From Serratia surfactantfaciens (lineage in GTDB: Bacteria > Pseudomonadota > Gammaproteobacteria > Enterobacterales > Enterobacteriaceae), in the NCBI RefSeq assembly GCF_001642805.2, contig NZ_CP016948.1, forward strand, positions 124,001-188,000: DNA of 64,000 bases, written 5' to 3'. The position numbers were made by a program, and so were the translations under genes. Shown here piece by piece: positions 52,041 to 62,247 of the stretch (position 1 is its first letter; every line of letters begins with the position of its first letter). The notes under the pieces were generated by a model that did no database searches, was not told where the DNA came from, and worked only from the letters and a program-made list of their open reading frames with translations.

Positions 52041-52934
52041 ATGAAGAAACCCGAACTGTCCGGCCTGGCGGCCTTCGTGGCTATCGCCAGTGAACGCAGC
52101 TTCCGCCGCGCCGCCGCTCGGCTGGGCGTAACGCCGCCGACGCTGACCCACACCCTGCGCGAACTGGAGGCGCAGGTGGGCATTCGCCTGCTGAACCGCA
52201 CCACCCGCAACGTCTCGCCGACGGAGGCCGGTGAGCATCTGTTGGCACAGCTGGTGCCGGCCTTTACCGATATCGACGCCGCGCTGGAAAGCCTGAATGC
52301 GTTTCGCGACGGGCCGCGCGGCCTGGTGCGCATCAACGCGCCGCGTTCGGCCATCGAGCTCGCCATCGTGCCGCTTCTGGGGCGCTTGGCCAGCGAGTAC
52401 CCCGGCATTACGCTGGAAGTGGTGGCGGACGAGGGGTTCGCCAACATCGTCGAACAAGGCTTTGACGCCGGTATCCGACTCGGTGAGGATCTGCACAACG
52501 ATATGCGCGCGGTGCGCGTGACGCCAGATCTGCGTTTTGCCATCGTCGCCACGCCGGACTATTTTCAACGGCATGGCGAACCGGCGCATCCGCAGGATTT
52601 GCTGCAGCATCGCTGCATCGGTTGGCGCAAGGCCTCTTCGGGCGAGCGCTACAAATGGGCGTTTCAGCAGGGCGAGCAGCGATTTTCCGTGGCGGTCAAC
52701 AGCCCGCTGATCGTGGATGACGCCAGACTGTTGCTGCAGGCGGCGTTGGCGCACGTCGGCATCGCTTTCGCCATCGAGCAGGAGGTGGAAGAACACCTGG
52801 CGAGCGGGCGGCTGCGGCGAGTGTTGGCCGACTGGTGCGCGCCGTTTCCCGGTTTTTACCTCTATTATCCCAATCGTAGAAATCACCCCGTGGCGTTGAC
52901 CACGGTGATCGAGTTGCTGCGTCTGCCCACGTAA
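52041..52934 (+). CDS. LysR-family transcriptional regulator
   Basis: 297 residues. The N-terminal winged helix-turn-helix is FVAIASERSFRRAAARLGVTPPTLT, with LLNRTTRNVSPTEAG after it. A C-terminal substrate-binding domain includes VRINAPRSAIELAIVPLL and EQGFDAGIRLGEDLHND. It most resembles regulators of divergent SDR/AKR genes and probably controls the adjacent SDR-AKR-SMP30 unit. A short GC hairpin (TCCCC/GGGGA around 52939-52973) follows it. Confidence 0.9.
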   Translation: MKKPELSGLAAFVAIASERSFRRAAARLGVTPPTLTHTLRELEAQVGIRLLNRTTRNVSPTEAGEHLLAQLVPAFTDIDAALESLNAFRDGPRGLVRINAPRSAIELAIVPLLGRLASEYPGITLEVVADEGFANIVEQGFDAGIRLGEDLHNDMRAVRVTPDLRFAIVATPDYFQRHGEPAHPQDLLQHRCIGWRKASSGERYKWAFQQGEQRFSVAVNSPLIVDDARLLLQAALAHVGIAFAIEQEVEEHLASGRLRRVLADWCAPFPGFYLYYPNRRNHPVALTTVIELLRLPT

Positions 52935-53147
52935 TCCTCCCCACGCCACCGCGTGCGGGATGGCAGGGGGGAATCAAGCCTGAACTATTTTTATATCCTC
53001 TCCATTTGTTCCGGCTCAAATAAACCCTTAAATTCTCAGCGCGTTCATAACTGGCTGTTTATAATTGCTATTTGAGTATTTATTGCGAATATTCTGAGTT
53101 TTTATCGGTTATTTGAGAGCCCGGTCACACTATTTTTTTGTGCGAAA

Positions 53148-53163
53148 TGTGAAGAGGGTCAAT
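53148..53163. promoter_or_regulatory. Candidate CRP site upstream of chbB
   Basis: TGTGA-AGAGGG-TCAAT matches the TGTGA-N6-TCACA consensus at eight of ten positions. A candidate -10 TATACT lies at 53228-53233. The 52974-53349 interval holds no gene and must carry the chb promoter, where NagC, ChbR and CRP act in E. coli. Assignment is by similarity. Confidence 0.4.
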
Positions 53164-53349
53164 CCGCCAGGTCAATGAGAGACGGTTATGTTACCTCCTG
53201 GCTTACCGATCCGTTTTTCATGCTCCGTATACTGTCCGTAACCAGGGCAACGTGACGGAAATTTTCATAAGGAATGTGCGTGAAGCAATCGTGATTGCAT
53301 CTGGCATACAAATAACACGGGGTTTTTTTGATTATCTGAGGTGCTTGGT

Positions 53350-53667
53350 ATGGAAAAGAAAAAAATCTATCTGTTTTGTTCTGCCGGTATGTCCACTTCC
53401 CTGTTGGTATCAAAAATGAAGGCGCAGGCCGAGAAATATGAAGTGCCGGTGATCATCGCCGCTTACCCGGAAGCGCTGGCCGCCGAGAAGGGCGTTGAAG
53501 CGGATCTGATCCTGCTGGGGCCGCAGATCGCCTACACCTTGCCGGAAGTGCAAAAACAGCTGCCCAACAAACCTGTGGAAGTCATCGATCCGCTGCTGTA
53601 CGGCAAGGTCGATGGGCTGGGCGTACTGAAGGCCGCGGTGGCCGCCATCAAGAAAGCCAACCAATAA
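53350..53667 (+). CDS. chbB: PTS N,N'-diacetylchitobiose-specific IIB component ChbB
   Basis: 105-residue phosphotransferase IIB protein. The active-site cysteine is in [17 protein letters not shown] (about C10), and [22 protein letters not shown] ends the protein, nearly identical in pattern to E. coli ChbB. It receives phosphate from a IIA domain and passes it to the incoming sugar with ChbC. GAGG sits before the chosen ATG. Confidence 0.95.
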   Translation: MEKKKIYLFCSAGMSTSLLVSKMKAQAEKYEVPVIIAAYPEALAAEKGVEADLILLGPQIAYTLPEVQKQLPNKPVEVIDPLLYGKVDGLGVLKAAVAAIKKANQ

Positions 53668-53679
53668 CAGGAGGCCGCC

Positions 53680-55041
53680 GTGAATACCCTCATTGCCTCG
53701 CTCGAGAAGGTTATCCTGCCTTTCGCCGTAAAAATCGGTAAGCAGCCCCACGTCAACGCCATCAAGAACGGCTTTATCCGCCTGATGCCGCTGACCTTGA
53801 CCGGGGCGATGTTCGTGTTGATCAACAACGTGTTCCTCAGCTTCGGTGAGGGATCGTTCTTCTATTCGTTGGGCGTGAGGTTGGACGCCTCCACCATCGA
53901 GACGCTTAACGGCCTGAAGAGCATCGGCGGCAGCGTTTACAACGGTACGCTGGGGATCATGTCCCTGATGACGCCGTTCTTTATCAGCATGGCGTTGGCC
54001 GAAGAGCGCAAGGTCGATCCGCTGGCCTCGGCACTGCTGGCGGTGGCGGCCTTCATGACCGTCACGCCGTTCAACGTCGGCGAGGCCTATGCGGTGGGCG
54101 CCAACTGGCTGGGCGGCGCCAACATCATTTCCGGTATGGTGATCGGGTTGGCGGTGGCTGAGATGTTTGCTTTCATCGTGCGGCGCAACTGGGTGATCAG
54201 CCTGCCGGACAGCGTGCCGGCTTCGGTGTCGCGCTCTTTCTCGGCGCTGATCCCCGGCTTCATCATCCTCTCCATCATGGGGCTGGTGGCGTTCGCGCTG
54301 GCGCATTGGGGCACCAACTTCCACCAGATCATCATGGACGGCATTTCGGCGCCGCTGGCCAAGATGGGCAGCGTGGTGGGTTGGGTGTACGTGCTGTTCT
54401 CTTCGCTGCTGTGGTTCTTTGGGGTGCACGGCTCCATGGCGTTGGCGGCGCTGGACAGCGGCATCATGACACCGTTCGCGCTGGAAAACGTGGAGCTGTA
54501 CAACAAATACGGTTCTGTCGAAGCGGCGGTGGCCGCCGGTAAAGAGTTCCACATGTGGGCGAAACCGTTCGTCGACTCCTATATCTACCTCGGCGGCACC
54601 GGCTCGACGCTGGGCCTGATCATCGCCATCTTCATCGCCTCGCGCCGCGAGGATTACCGCCAGGTCGCCAAGTTGGCGACACCATCCGGCATTTTCCAGA
54701 TCAACGAGCCGATCCTGTTCGGCCTGCCGGTGATCATGAACCCGGTGATGTTCATTCCGTTTATTCTGGTACAGCCGGTGCTGACCATTATCACTTCGCT
54801 GGCTTATTACTCCGGACTGATCCCGCCGATCACCAACATCGCGCCCTGGACCATGCCGGTCGGCCTGGGGGCGTTCTTCAACACCAACGGCAGCATCATG
54901 GCCATGTTGCTGAGCCTGTTCAACCTGGCGGTCGCCACCGTGATTTACCTGCCGTTCGTGGCGATCTCCAACAAGGCGCAGAGCCAGATCGATGCGGCGA
55001 CAGAAAGCGAAGAAGACATCGCCAACGCGCTGAAATTCTAA
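53680..55041 (+). CDS. chbC: PTS N,N'-diacetylchitobiose-specific IIC component ChbC
   Basis: 453-residue membrane channel of the lactose/chitobiose PTS family. GTG start after GGAGG. Conserved pieces are [74 protein letters not shown] and the [10 protein letters not shown] tail. It acts with ChbB. In E. coli chbA (IIA) follows; here a glycosidase follows instead. Confidence 0.95.
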   Translation: MNTLIASLEKVILPFAVKIGKQPHVNAIKNGFIRLMPLTLTGAMFVLINNVFLSFGEGSFFYSLGVRLDASTIETLNGLKSIGGSVYNGTLGIMSLMTPFFISMALAEERKVDPLASALLAVAAFMTVTPFNVGEAYAVGANWLGGANIISGMVIGLAVAEMFAFIVRRNWVISLPDSVPASVSRSFSALIPGFIILSIMGLVAFALAHWGTNFHQIIMDGISAPLAKMGSVVGWVYVLFSSLLWFFGVHGSMALAALDSGIMTPFALENVELYNKYGSVEAAVAAGKEFHMWAKPFVDSYIYLGGTGSTLGLIIAIFIASRREDYRQVAKLATPSGIFQINEPILFGLPVIMNPVMFIPFILVQPVLTIITSLAYYSGLIPPITNIAPWTMPVGLGAFFNTNGSIMAMLLSLFNLAVATVIYLPFVAISNKAQSQIDAATESEEDIANALKF

Positions 55042-55049
55042 CTGTGGAA

Positions 55050-55070
55050 CGGGGCGGCGTGGCCGCCCCG
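55050..55070 (+). terminator. Hairpin between chbC and the GH1 gene
   Basis: CGGGGCGGC-GTG-GCCGCCCCG, a perfect 9-bp stem 8 bases after the chbC stop, without a T-run; probably an mRNA-stabilising or attenuating element. Confidence 0.55.
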
Positions 55071-55084
55071 CGAGGGACGCGAGT

Positions 55085-56470
55085 ATGGAATATCAATTTG
55101 CCGACGGGTTCTGGTGGGGCAGCGCCACCTCCGCGCCGCAGTCTGAAGGGGCGGCCGCGCGGGACGGCAAGAGCCGCAACATCTTCGACTATTGGTACGA
55201 GATCGCGCCTGAGCGCTTTCACGATCGGGTGGGGCCGGCTGAGGCCTCGACCTTTTATGACCATTTCCGCACCGACATCGGACTGCTCAAAACGTTGGGC
55301 CACAATACCTTCAGAACGTCGATCTCGTGGTCGCGGCTGATCCCGGACGGCGACGGCGAGGTGAACCCGCAGGCGGTGGCTTTCTATAACGCGATGATCG
55401 ACGAGCTGCTGGCGCAGGGCATCACCCCGTTTATCAATCTCTATCACTTCGATATGCCGCTGTGCATGCAGCAGCGCGGCGGCTGGGAAAGCCGGGCGGT
55501 GGTCGAAGCCTACGCGCGTTACGCCGATATGTGTTTCGCTCTGTTTGGCGATCGGGTCACCCACTGGTTCACCTTCAACGAGCCGATCGTGCCGGTGGAG
55601 GCCGGTTACCTGAATGACTTGCACTACCCTTGCGTGGTGGACTTCAAACGGGCGGTCACCGTGGCGTATCACAGCGTACTGGCGCATGCCATGGCGGTGC
55701 AGCGTTTCAGAGCGCGCGGGTTGCCGGGGAGCATCGGCATCATTCTGAATCTGAGCCCGACCTATCCGCGCTCCGATGCGCCGGAGGATCTGCAGGCCGC
55801 ACACGACGCCGATCTGCTGCTCAATCGCAGCTTTCTCGAGCCGGTCGCCAAGGGACGTTATCCGACGGCGCTGCTGCACCTGTTGGAGCAGCATGGGCTG
55901 ATGCCGCACTGCGAGCCGCAGGACGCGCAGCTGATCGAAGGCGGCGTGGTGGATATCCTCGGCGTCAACTACTACCAGCCGCGCAGGGTGCAGGCGAAAG
56001 AGGGGCGTTGCGCCGCGGGGCCGATCGCATCGCCGGAGGATTTGTTCAGCTACTATGCAATGCCGGGCCGCAAAATCAATCCGCATCGCGGTTGGGAGAT
56101 CTATGAGAAGGGGCTGTACGACATCCTGATGGATCTGAAAGAGAACTACGGCAATCTGCCTTGTTATATTTCGGAAAACGGCATGGGCGTCGAGGGCGAA
56201 GAAGCGTTTATCGGCGCAGATGGGCGGGTGGAAGACGACTACCGCATCGACTTTATTCGCGAGCACCTGAAGTGGTTACACCGCGCGCTGGCGGAAGGTT
56301 CGCAATGCAAGGGCTATCATCTGTGGACCTTTATCGACTGCTGGTCCTGGTTGAACGCCTACAAGAATCGGTATGGGCTGGTGCGGCTAGATCGGGCGGA
56401 TCAGCGGCGCACCATCAAGAAAAGCGGTTACTGGTTTGCCGAGGCGGCCAGACGCAACGGATTTGACTAA
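55085..56470 (+). CDS. GH1 6-phospho-beta-glucosidase
   Basis: 461 residues of glycoside hydrolase family 1. The acid/base glutamate is in WFTFNEPIV (about 155-163) and the nucleophile in YISENGMG (about 359-366). The substrate-phosphate side of the family includes NRYGLVRLD near the C-terminus. Predicted to hydrolyse the phosphorylated disaccharide delivered by ChbBC. It occupies the place of the GH4 enzyme ChbF of E. coli, so substrate preference may be shifted towards cellobiose-type sugars. Confidence 0.88.
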   Translation: MEYQFADGFWWGSATSAPQSEGAAARDGKSRNIFDYWYEIAPERFHDRVGPAEASTFYDHFRTDIGLLKTLGHNTFRTSISWSRLIPDGDGEVNPQAVAFYNAMIDELLAQGITPFINLYHFDMPLCMQQRGGWESRAVVEAYARYADMCFALFGDRVTHWFTFNEPIVPVEAGYLNDLHYPCVVDFKRAVTVAYHSVLAHAMAVQRFRARGLPGSIGIILNLSPTYPRSDAPEDLQAAHDADLLLNRSFLEPVAKGRYPTALLHLLEQHGLMPHCEPQDAQLIEGGVVDILGVNYYQPRRVQAKEGRCAAGPIASPEDLFSYYAMPGRKINPHRGWEIYEKGLYDILMDLKENYGNLPCYISENGMGVEGEEAFIGADGRVEDDYRIDFIREHLKWLHRALAEGSQCKGYHLWTFIDCWSWLNAYKNRYGLVRLDRADQRRTIKKSGYWFAEAARRNGFD

Positions 56471-56485
56471 CGGGAGGCCGGCGCC

Positions 56486-57334
56486 GTGTCCGATAACCAA
56501 ATTTCACTGAGCGCAAACGACGTGAAGCTGATTCGCGAGCAGGATTTCTTTAACTGCAAAGATTTTCACCTGTTTATCTACAACAAGGTGGAAAGCGCCA
56601 CCGGGCTGCATCAGCACGACTATTACGAGTTCACCATCGTGCTGAGCGGCAAATGCTATCAAGAGATCAACGGCAAACGGGTACTGCTGGAACGGGGGGA
56701 TTTCGTCTTTATTCCTATCGGTTCCTACCACCAGAGCTTTTACGAGTTCGGCGCGACGAAAATCTTCAACGTGGCGGTCAGCAAAGCGTTCTTTGAAGAG
56801 CATTACTTGCAACAGCTGCCGCGTTGTTTCGTCGCCTCGCAGGCCTATAGCCTGAGAAGCGAGTTTTTGGCCTATATCGAATCGGTGGTGAGCTCGCCGC
56901 AGTTTCGCGAGGACGACTTCGCCGAATTCCTCGAAACATTGACCTTCTACGTGATCAGCCGCATCCGACATTATAAAGAAGAAAACGACGGCGGCGATGA
57001 TATCCCGCAGTGGCTGAAGAACACCCTGGCCGGCATGCATGACAAGGCGATGTTCGGCGAAAAGGCGTTGGCGAACATGGTGGCGCTGTCGGGGAAAACT
57101 CAGGAGTACCTGACCCGAGCGATGCGGCGCTACTATCAGAAGACGCCGATGCAGGTGATCAATGAGATTCGCATCAACTTCGCCAAGACGCAGCTGGAGG
57201 TCACCAACTATTCGGTCTCCGACATCGCTTTTGATTCCGGCTATGGCGATGTCAGCCTGTTCATTAAAAACTTCAAGCGGCTCACCGACGTGACCCCAGG
57301 TAACTACCGAAAAAAGTGTTACGGCCCTCTTTAG
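56486..57334 (+). CDS. chbR: AraC-family regulator ChbR of the chb operon
   Basis: 282 residues from a GTG start. The N-terminal cupin half ([38 protein letters not shown]) and the C-terminal AraC helix-turn-helix pair ([43 protein letters not shown]) match E. coli ChbR. In E. coli ChbR represses, or activates with CRP, depending on chitobiose-6-P. It lies within the operon, 15 bases after the glycosidase. Confidence 0.93.
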   Translation: MSDNQISLSANDVKLIREQDFFNCKDFHLFIYNKVESATGLHQHDYYEFTIVLSGKCYQEINGKRVLLERGDFVFIPIGSYHQSFYEFGATKIFNVAVSKAFFEEHYLQQLPRCFVASQAYSLRSEFLAYIESVVSSPQFREDDFAEFLETLTFYVISRIRHYKEENDGGDDIPQWLKNTLAGMHDKAMFGEKALANMVALSGKTQEYLTRAMRRYYQKTPMQVINEIRINFAKTQLEVTNYSVSDIAFDSGYGDVSLFIKNFKRLTDVTPGNYRKKCYGPL

Positions 57335-57339
57335 GGCCG
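57322..57339 (+). terminator. Hairpin at the end of chbR
   Basis: CGGCCCT-CTTT-AGGGCCG, perfect 7-bp stem overlapping the chbR stop codon; no T-run follows, so it may only modulate expression of chbG. Confidence 0.5.
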
Positions 57340-57482
57340 CTCCCGATCAGTATCAACGCCGATATGCCGATGAGCTTCAGGGCGCCGGTCGGTTAATCAT
57401 TTGATTTTTACCTTAACGAAGGGGAATGCCGCGCCGAGCGGTCGGCCTTCCCTCGCCAAAAATCTATCCCGCGGGAGCCTCT

Positions 57483-58244
57483 ATGGAAAAACTACTGATC
57501 GTGAATGCCGACGATTTCGGCCTGAGCAAAGGGCAGAACTATGGCGTCATCGAGGCGTATCAGCATGGCGTCGTTTCCTCCACCACGGCGATGGTGAACG
57601 GCGGCGGCGCGCAGCATGCGGCGGCGCTCAGCCGGCAATATCCGGGGTTGCCGATCGGGCTGCATTTCGTTTTGACCCATGGCAAGCCGCTGGGCGCCAT
57701 GCCTTCGCTGGTCAACGAACATGGCGAACTGGGCAAATGGCTGTGGCGCCGCGCCGAGGCCGGCGAGCTGCAGCTGGACGAAATTCACGAGGAGCTGCAG
57801 CGCCAGTTCGCGCGGTTTGTGACGCTGTTCGGCCGAGCGCCGACGCATATCGATAGCCACCACCATGTGCATATGCAGCCGCAGATTTATCCGCTGGTGG
57901 AGGCGTTCGCGCAGGCGCAGGGTCTGCCGCTGCGCCTCGATCGCGAAGAGGCGAAACGGCGCGATATTACGTTGCAGATGCCCTGCAGCACCGATGCCTT
58001 TGACGCGGGATTCTACGGTGAGGCGATCTCCGAAGCCTTGTTCCTGCAGAGGTTGGCGCGTGCCGACGAGCAGGGCGTCGAGTCATTGGAAATAATGTGC
58101 CACCCGGCGTTTCTCGATGCGACCATTCTGCAGAGCCAATACTGCCACCCGCGTCTCGTCGAGCTGGATGTGTTGACCGCGCCGACGCTGAAAGCGGCGA
58201 TCGCCGAACGCGGTTTCCTGCTGGGCTCCTTCCAGGATCTGTAA
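57483..58244 (+). CDS. chbG: Chitooligosaccharide deacetylase ChbG
   Basis: Deacetylates chitobiose-6-phosphate so that ChbR and the hydrolase can act. 253 residues of the YdjC-like family. Metal and catalytic residues are visible in [15 protein letters not shown] (Asp pair), [14 protein letters not shown] (His cluster) and MCHPAFLD. The ATG at 57483 gives the family start MEKLLIV. Last gene of the chb group. Confidence 0.94.
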   Translation: MEKLLIVNADDFGLSKGQNYGVIEAYQHGVVSSTTAMVNGGGAQHAAALSRQYPGLPIGLHFVLTHGKPLGAMPSLVNEHGELGKWLWRRAEAGELQLDEIHEELQRQFARFVTLFGRAPTHIDSHHHVHMQPQIYPLVEAFAQAQGLPLRLDREEAKRRDITLQMPCSTDAFDAGFYGEAISEALFLQRLARADEQGVESLEIMCHPAFLDATILQSQYCHPRLVELDVLTAPTLKAAIAERGFLLGSFQDL

Positions 58245-58253
58245 CGCCGCCGT

Positions 58254-59633
58254 TTACAGCATGGCGTGCGCCTTTTTCAGGCCGGTGTCCTCTTCCGGAT
58301 CGGCGCCCTGAGGCAAAGGCTCCACCTCTTGTTCTTCGGGCTGCGGATCGTCGACCTCGGGCGCCACTTCCGGCGGCGGCATGGTGTCGTGAATGATCTG
58401 TTCATCGAAGGTCGGGTTGAGCGCCGGCGACAGCGGCGAGCTGGCGAGGCTGTCCGGCAGCGGGATGTGCGGCACCGGCGCGTCCTGCGCCAGCTGCGGT
58501 TCCTCCGCTTTCGTCGTGCGGCTGAGGGCCGCCAGCAGCACGCCGCACAGGGCGAAGAAGGCGTACAGGATATTGCCGCCCAGCGGTTCGATCAGCGCGC
58601 CGACCGCCAATGGCCCGATGCTGGCGCCGACGCCGAACGCCATCAGCAGACAGGCGGCCAGCGAGACGCGGCGCTCCGGCTCTATCAGATCGTTGGCCAG
58701 CGCCACCGCCAGCGGGTAGAGCGTAAATTGCAGCATGCTGACGACGAACCCGACTGCCAGCAGCAGCGGGAAATCGATGTGCGGCAGCAGCGCCAGCGGC
58801 AGCGCCGCTACGATCAGCAAAATGGCGTTGAGGCGCATCAGCAAGGGGCGGTTGTAGCGATCCGACAGCCAACTGAGCGGAAACTGCGCCACCAGCCCGG
58901 CGAAGATGGACAGCGCCATGAACAGGCCGGTTTGCTGAGTGGTTAAGGATTGCAGGCTGGCGTAGACCGGCGCCAGGCCGTAAAACGAGCCGACCACCAT
59001 GCCGATCACCAGCGTGGTGGCCAATACTTTGGGGATGGCGCCGACGAAGTAACGCAGTTCCATCGGTGCCGGCGACATGTGGCGCGCATTGGTGCGGGTA
59101 GTGAGGGCGATCGGCACCAGGCAGAGCGCGAAGCACAGTGCGATCACCAGCAGCGTGGCGATACCCAGGTTGCTTTGCAGCATCAGCACGATTTGGCCCA
59201 GCGACATGCCGAGATAGGTTGCCGCCATATAGAAACCGAACACCATGCCGCGCTGGTTGGATTCCGCCTGGTCGTTCAGCCAGCTTTCCAGCACCATGTA
59301 CTGGCACATCATGCACAGCCCGATCACCAGACGCAGCGCGACCCAGGCGGGAATGAACTCCGTCAGGCCGTGCCCCAGCACCGCGGCGGTGATGATGCCG
59401 GCGCAGGCTACGTAGGCGCGGATATGCCCGACGCGGGCGATGAGAAAGTGGCCGACCTTGCCGCCGATCACCAATCCGATGTAGTTGGCGGCGATGATGG
59501 CGCCGATCAGCGCGCTGCTGACATGGATGGAGGTCAGCCGCAGCGAAACGTAGGTAGTGAGCAGGCCCGAGCCCAACAGCAGCAGCAGGGTGGTGGTGTA
59601 CAACGGCAAGAATACGCCCAACGTTTTTTTCAC
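58254..59633 (-). CDS. YcaD-type MFS transporter with acidic C-terminal tail
   Basis: 459 residues from a GTG start. About 12 membrane helices with FGFYMAATYLGMSLGQ and FPLSWLSDRYNRPLLM (the loop between helices 8 and 9) as in YcaD-like proteins. After residue about 390 comes a Pro/Glu/Asp-rich cytoplasmic tail (MPPPEVAPEVDDPQPEEQEV) lacking a membrane character. Substrate is unknown. Convergent with chbG, only 9 bases between the stops. Confidence 0.88.
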   Translation of the reverse strand: MKKTLGVFLPLYTTTLLLLLGSGLLTTYVSLRLTSIHVSSALIGAIIAANYIGLVIGGKVGHFLIARVGHIRAYVACAGIITAAVLGHGLTEFIPAWVALRLVIGLCMMCQYMVLESWLNDQAESNQRGMVFGFYMAATYLGMSLGQIVLMLQSNLGIATLLVIALCFALCLVPIALTTRTNARHMSPAPMELRYFVGAIPKVLATTLVIGMVVGSFYGLAPVYASLQSLTTQQTGLFMALSIFAGLVAQFPLSWLSDRYNRPLLMRLNAILLIVAALPLALLPHIDFPLLLAVGFVVSMLQFTLYPLAVALANDLIEPERRVSLAACLLMAFGVGASIGPLAVGALIEPLGGNILYAFFALCGVLLAALSRTTKAEEPQLAQDAPVPHIPLPDSLASSPLSPALNPTFDEQIIHDTMPPPEVAPEVDDPQPEEQEVEPLPQGADPEEDTGLKKAHAML

Positions 59634-59876
59634 TCTATCATCCTAATCTCTTCGGGTGCGCCCTGAGGCCGCCGCCGCAGCGTGCCGCCTCCGTGATGTT
59701 CCTTGTGCTGGTGCGCCGCCGCTCGATGGGGCGCTTCTTTTGATACTAGCAGCTTGACCGGGCGCTTAAAACCGCACCGCCTGCGAGGCGCTGCGCATTT
59801 CCACGCGCCGGCCGCCGCGTCGCCTTGATAAATGCTACTATCGGGCGCATATACCTGAATTCGCGAAGGAGGGGTT

Positions 59877-60365
59877 ATGAGTGAAAACCAACTGCGCCGG
59901 CTCAGCGTGCTGGCGGGGGAGAAGCTGAAGGCGCAGAACCGCTGGATCACCTGCGCGGAATCCTGCACCGGCGGCGGTATTGCCAAGGCCATTACCGACA
60001 TCGCCGGCAGCTCTGCCTATTTCGATCGCGGTTTCGTCACCTACAGCAACGCGGCGAAGCATGATCTGCTGGGGGTGAGCGAAGCCACGTTGACGGCGCA
60101 CGGCGCGGTCAGTGCAGAGGTGGTGCGCGAGATGGCGATAGGGGCGCTGCGTGCGGCGCGGGCCGATCTGGCGCTGTCGGTGAGCGGCATCGCCGGCCCG
60201 GACGGCGGCAGCGAGGAAAAGCCGGTTGGCACCGTGTGGTTCGGCTTCGCCAACAGCGATGGCCGGGGGCTGGTGCGCAAGATGCAATTCAAGGGCGACC
60301 GCGATGCGGTGCGGCTGCAGGCGACGATCTTCGCGCTGCAAACCGCCATTGACGAATTTTTGTAA
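59877..60365 (+). CDS. pncC: Nicotinamide-nucleotide amidase PncC (CinA C-terminal type)
   Basis: Converts NMN to nicotinate mononucleotide in NAD recycling. 162 residues. The catalytic serine is in CAESCTGGGIAKAITD, with TYSNAAKHDLLGV and GIAGPDGGSEEKPVGTVWF completing the active site. Immediately upstream of recA as in E. coli (former ygaD). The ATG at 59877 follows AGGAGGGG. Confidence 0.96.
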   Translation: MSENQLRRLSVLAGEKLKAQNRWITCAESCTGGGIAKAITDIAGSSAYFDRGFVTYSNAAKHDLLGVSEATLTAHGAVSAEVVREMAIGALRAARADLALSVSGIAGPDGGSEEKPVGTVWFGFANSDGRGLVRKMQFKGDRDAVRLQATIFALQTAIDEFL

Positions 60366-60372
60366 ATTAGGC

Positions 60373-60400
60373 TTGATACTGTATGACCATACAGTATAAT
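60373..60400 (+). promoter_or_regulatory. recA promoter with LexA (SOS) box
   Basis: TTGATA (60373-60378), 16 bases, TATAAT (60395-60400). The spacer is the SOS box CTGTATGACCATACAG (60379-60394), CTGT-N8-ACAG, almost identical to the E. coli recA operator. Strong promoter, repressed by LexA until DNA damage. Confidence 0.96.
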
Positions 60401-60476
60401 TAGTGACATTTCCTGCACAACATACATTCAGTGGCAGTGTGGGGTAACACCGGCATTGCGAAACGAAGGAGCAAAA

Positions 60477-61541
60477 ATGGCTATTGATGAGAACAAGCAA
60501 AAGGCGTTAGCTGCGGCACTGGGCCAGATTGAGAAACAGTTCGGCAAAGGCTCCATCATGCGTCTGGGTGAAGACCGCTCCATGGACGTGGAAACGATCT
60601 CCACCGGCTCACTGTCACTCGATATCGCCCTGGGCGCCGGCGGCCTGCCGATGGGCCGCATTGTAGAAATCTACGGCCCGGAATCGTCCGGTAAAACCAC
60701 GTTGACGCTGCAGGTGATCGCCGCTGCGCAGCGCGAAGGCAAAACCTGTGCGTTCATCGACGCCGAGCACGCGCTGGATCCTATCTATGCGAAAAAGCTG
60801 GGCGTCGATATCGACAATCTGCTGTGCTCTCAGCCGGACACCGGCGAGCAGGCGCTGGAAATCTGTGATGCTCTGACCCGCTCCGGTGCGGTTGACGTTA
60901 TCATCGTCGACTCCGTGGCGGCGCTGACGCCGAAGGCGGAAATCGAAGGTGAAATCGGCGATTCGCACATGGGCCTGGCGGCGCGCATGATGAGCCAGGC
61001 GATGCGTAAGCTGGCCGGCAACCTGAAAAACGCCAACACCCTGCTGATCTTCATCAACCAGATCCGTATGAAAATCGGCGTGATGTTCGGCAACCCGGAA
61101 ACCACGACCGGCGGTAACGCCCTGAAGTTCTATGCTTCGGTGCGTCTGGATATCCGCCGCATCGGCGCCATCAAAGAGGGCGATGAAGTGGTGGGTAGCG
61201 AAACCCGCGTGAAAGTGGTGAAGAACAAAATCGCTGCGCCATTCAAGCAGGCTGAGTTTCAAATCATGTACGGCGAAGGCATCAACAGCCGCGGCGAGCT
61301 GGTCGATCTTGGCGTTAAGCACAAGATGATCGAAAAAGCCGGCGCCTGGTACAGCTATAACGGCGAGAAGATCGGTCAGGGCAAGGCGAACGCCTGTAAC
61401 TTCCTGAAAGAAAATCCGGCGATCGCCGCCGAGCTGGACAAGAAGCTGCGCGACCTGCTGCTGCACAGCGGCGGTGAACTGGTGGCCGCTTCCGGTGACG
61501 ACTTCGAAGACGACGAAGCGGAAACCAGCGAGCAGTTCTAA
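60477..61541 (+). CDS. recA: Recombinase RecA
   Basis: DNA strand-exchange protein and SOS co-protease. 354 residues from the ATG after GAAGGAG. Walker A is GPESSGKTT (about 67-75). Loop L1 and L2 regions include [15 protein letters not shown] and [15 protein letters not shown]. An acidic C-terminal tail ends [11 protein letters not shown]. Intact. Confidence 0.99.
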   Translation: MAIDENKQKALAAALGQIEKQFGKGSIMRLGEDRSMDVETISTGSLSLDIALGAGGLPMGRIVEIYGPESSGKTTLTLQVIAAAQREGKTCAFIDAEHALDPIYAKKLGVDIDNLLCSQPDTGEQALEICDALTRSGAVDVIIVDSVAALTPKAEIEGEIGDSHMGLAARMMSQAMRKLAGNLKNANTLLIFINQIRMKIGVMFGNPETTTGGNALKFYASVRLDIRRIGAIKEGDEVVGSETRVKVVKNKIAAPFKQAEFQIMYGEGINSRGELVDLGVKHKMIEKAGAWYSYNGEKIGQGKANACNFLKENPAIAAELDKKLRDLLLHSGGELVAASGDDFEDDEAETSEQF

Positions 61542-61551
61542 TCGCTGAAGG

Positions 61552-61578
61552 TATGCGCCGCCGCTTGTGTGGCGCATA
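61552..61578 (+). terminator. Hairpin between recA and recX
   Basis: TATGCGCC-11-GGCGCATA, a perfect 8-bp stem just after the recA stop with no T-run. In E. coli a leaky terminator here keeps RecX far below RecA; the same attenuation is inferred. Confidence 0.6.
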
Positions 61579-61598
61579 TCCCATAAATTCAGGCTTGA

Positions 61599-62114
61599 AT
61601 GATGAATGATTTGCTAAGCCGCGCCATGCGCCTGCTGTCGCAACGCGATCATAGTGAAGCTGAACTGCGCCGCAAACTTGCGGCGCAGCCGTTTGTGGCG
61701 AAAGCCCGTTTTGGTGGCAAGGGGCCACATGCGCCGGCATCATCGCCGGTGGCTGAAGAGCCGGTGGATCCTGCGCAGATCGAGCAGGTTATCGCCTACT
61801 GTTATCAGCATAACTGGCTGGACGATCGGCGTTTCGCTCACAGTTACATCGGTAGCCGCAGCCGCAAGGGTTATGGCGCGCAGCGTATCCGCAGCGAACT
61901 GATGCAAAAGGGCGTGGATAAAGCGCTGGTGCAGGACGCGCTGGCGGAATGCGACATCGACTGGTGTGAACAGGCTAAACAGGTGGCGCAGCGAAAATTT
62001 GGCGATGTATTGCCAACCGACTGGAAAGAGAAAGCCAAAGTGCAGCGTTATCTGCTCTATCGCGGCTTCTTCCAGGAAGAAATTCAGTCAATTTACCGTG
62101 ATTTTGCGCAATGA
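61599..62114 (+). CDS. recX: Regulatory protein RecX
   Basis: Inhibits RecA filament growth. 171 residues (ATG at 61599; the next codon is also ATG). The three-helix repeats are recognisable in RDHSEAELRRKL, LDDRRFAHSYIGSRSRKGYGAQ and the C-terminal LLYRGFFQEEIQSIYRDFA. It follows recA in the SOS-controlled unit. Confidence 0.95.
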   Translation: MMNDLLSRAMRLLSQRDHSEAELRRKLAAQPFVAKARFGGKGPHAPASSPVAEEPVDPAQIEQVIAYCYQHNWLDDRRFAHSYIGSRSRKGYGAQRIRSELMQKGVDKALVQDALAECDIDWCEQAKQVAQRKFGDVLPTDWKEKAKVQRYLLYRGFFQEEIQSIYRDFAQ

Positions 62115-62247
62115 GCGCACACGGGGTTTTACTTCCCTCTGAAGAAAATTTATCTTATCCCCACTTTTTGTTCGTGAGCTGGTTGTCATCGTCGGGATGA
62201 CGCGTCGCCGGCTCACGTGTCGTTATTCTAGCCTTTCCAGGAAAATT

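Noticed and set aside
53250..53349. ChiX small-RNA pairing site in the chb leader
   Set aside because: Only a short AAGGAAT stretch matches the expected seed complement, too little to claim.
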